DNA of 64,000 nucleotides from Luteibacter aegosomaticola (GTDB lineage Bacteria; Pseudomonadota; Gammaproteobacteria; Xanthomonadales; Rhodanobacteraceae): NCBI RefSeq assembly GCF_023078475.1, contig NZ_CP095741.1, positions 558,001 to 622,000 of the forward strand, read 5' to 3'. Shown piece by piece: positions 63,550 to 64,000 of this stretch (position 1 is its first letter; each line of letters starts with the position of its first letter). The notes under the pieces were generated by a model. It saw only the letters and a program-made list of their open reading frames with translations, ran no database searches and was not told where the DNA came from. The position numbers and the translations under genes were made by a program.

Positions 63550-64000
63550 ATGCCCGACATCCTCCACCGTATCCTCGACCGCAAGGTAGAAGAGATCGCC
63601 GAGCGCAGCCGCAAGCGCACGATGGACGACCTTGCCGCGCAGATCGCCGATCTCGGGGAAACCCGCGGCTTCGTCGCCGCGATCGATGCGCGCCTGTACG
63701 AGAACAAGCCTGCAGTTATCGCCGAGGTGAAGAAGGCCAGTCCGTCGAAGGGGCTTATCCGTCCCGATTTCGATCCGGCCGCCATCGCCCGCAGCTACGA
63801 AGCCGGCGGCGCCACGTGCCTCTCCGTACTCACCGACGCTGATTTCTTCCAGGGCCACGAGGATTACCTCCGCCAGGCCCGCGAAGCATGCAACCTGCCG
63901 ATCCTGCGCAAGGATTTCATCATCGATGAGTACCAGGTGTACGAAGCCCGTGTGATCGGCGCCGATTGCATCCTGCTCATCGTGTCGGCGTTCGGTTCCA
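63550..64000 (+). CDS. trpC: Indole-3-glycerol-phosphate synthase, 5' part (cut by window end)
   Basis: 150 codons are present of about 265. [10 protein letters not shown] and [12 protein letters not shown] carry the catalytic Lys residues of TrpC. Converts CdRP to indole-3-glycerol phosphate. It begins 48 bp after trpD in the same operon and is not fused to TrpF in the part visible. Confidence 0.95.
   Translation, partial: MPDILHRILDRKVEEIAERSRKRTMDDLAAQIADLGETRGFVAAIDARLYENKPAVIAEVKKASPSKGLIRPDFDPAAIARSYEAGGATCLSVLTDADFFQGHEDYLRQAREACNLPILRKDFIIDEYQVYEARVIGADCILLIVSAFGS

Overview
The window is high-GC bacterial chromosome. Its gene content points to the gammaproteobacterial order Xanthomonadales (Lysobacterales), probably Rhodanobacteraceae near Luteibacter or Dyella. 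The evidence is a DUF3247 gene, two DUF2884 genes, an S53 (xanthomonalisin-type) peptidase, a fused malic enzyme, a homodimeric AceE, and GTAG-headed REP-like palindromes. I saw no rRNA or tRNA gene, insertion sequence, prophage or CRISPR array. The genus is an inference.

Layout. (1) 1-2158: 3' part of the helicase gene hrpB. (2) 2315-12592: ten exported-protein genes forming five A-B gene pairs, three on the plus strand and two on the minus strand, meeting tail to tail. A is a helical exported protein of about 370-420 aa. B is an exported protein of about 270-340 aa with an AE...C-x-x-C signature resembling deaminase-fold toxins. This is the most unusual part of the window. (3) 12734-24065: rluF with an ABC-2 exporter, a ferredoxin-NADP reductase, a DUF1704/QEGLA protein, a secreted metalloprotease-like protein that has lost its zinc site, maeB and aceE. 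(4) 24216-37638: small envelope, stress and redox genes (lipoproteins, GST, thioredoxin-TPR protein, ferritin-like protein, universal stress protein, periplasmic peroxiredoxin, two DUF2884 proteins), an RcsB-like orphan response regulator, and a 2-hydroxyacid dehydrogenase. (5) 37834-53218: secreted or periplasmic enzymes: an S53 peptidase with FG-GAP repeats, two alpha/beta hydrolases, the alpha-2-macroglobulin/PBP1C pair (yfhM-pbpC), a double carboxymuconolactone decarboxylase protein, and a class-C-like serine hydrolase with a well-defined promoter and operator. (6) 53330-55440: a lower-GC patch of four small unknown genes, two of them apparently related membrane proteins. (7) 55481-61732: FMN reductase, MarR/MFS/isochorismatase operon, and a divergent LysR/NAD(P)-binding oxidoreductase pair. 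(8) 61853-64000: trpG-trpD-trpC, with trpC cut by the window end.

The A-B array is the best candidate for an undescribed system. All ten genes start with a Sec-type signal peptide. A always precedes B, mostly with 4-bp ATGA or GTGA overlaps. The copies are strongly diverged but keep a fixed set of motifs. Nearly every A and every B also ends with a cysteine close to its C-terminus. I infer a two-component exported module duplicated and diversified in place, possibly an effector/partner or toxin-like system. Its function is unknown.
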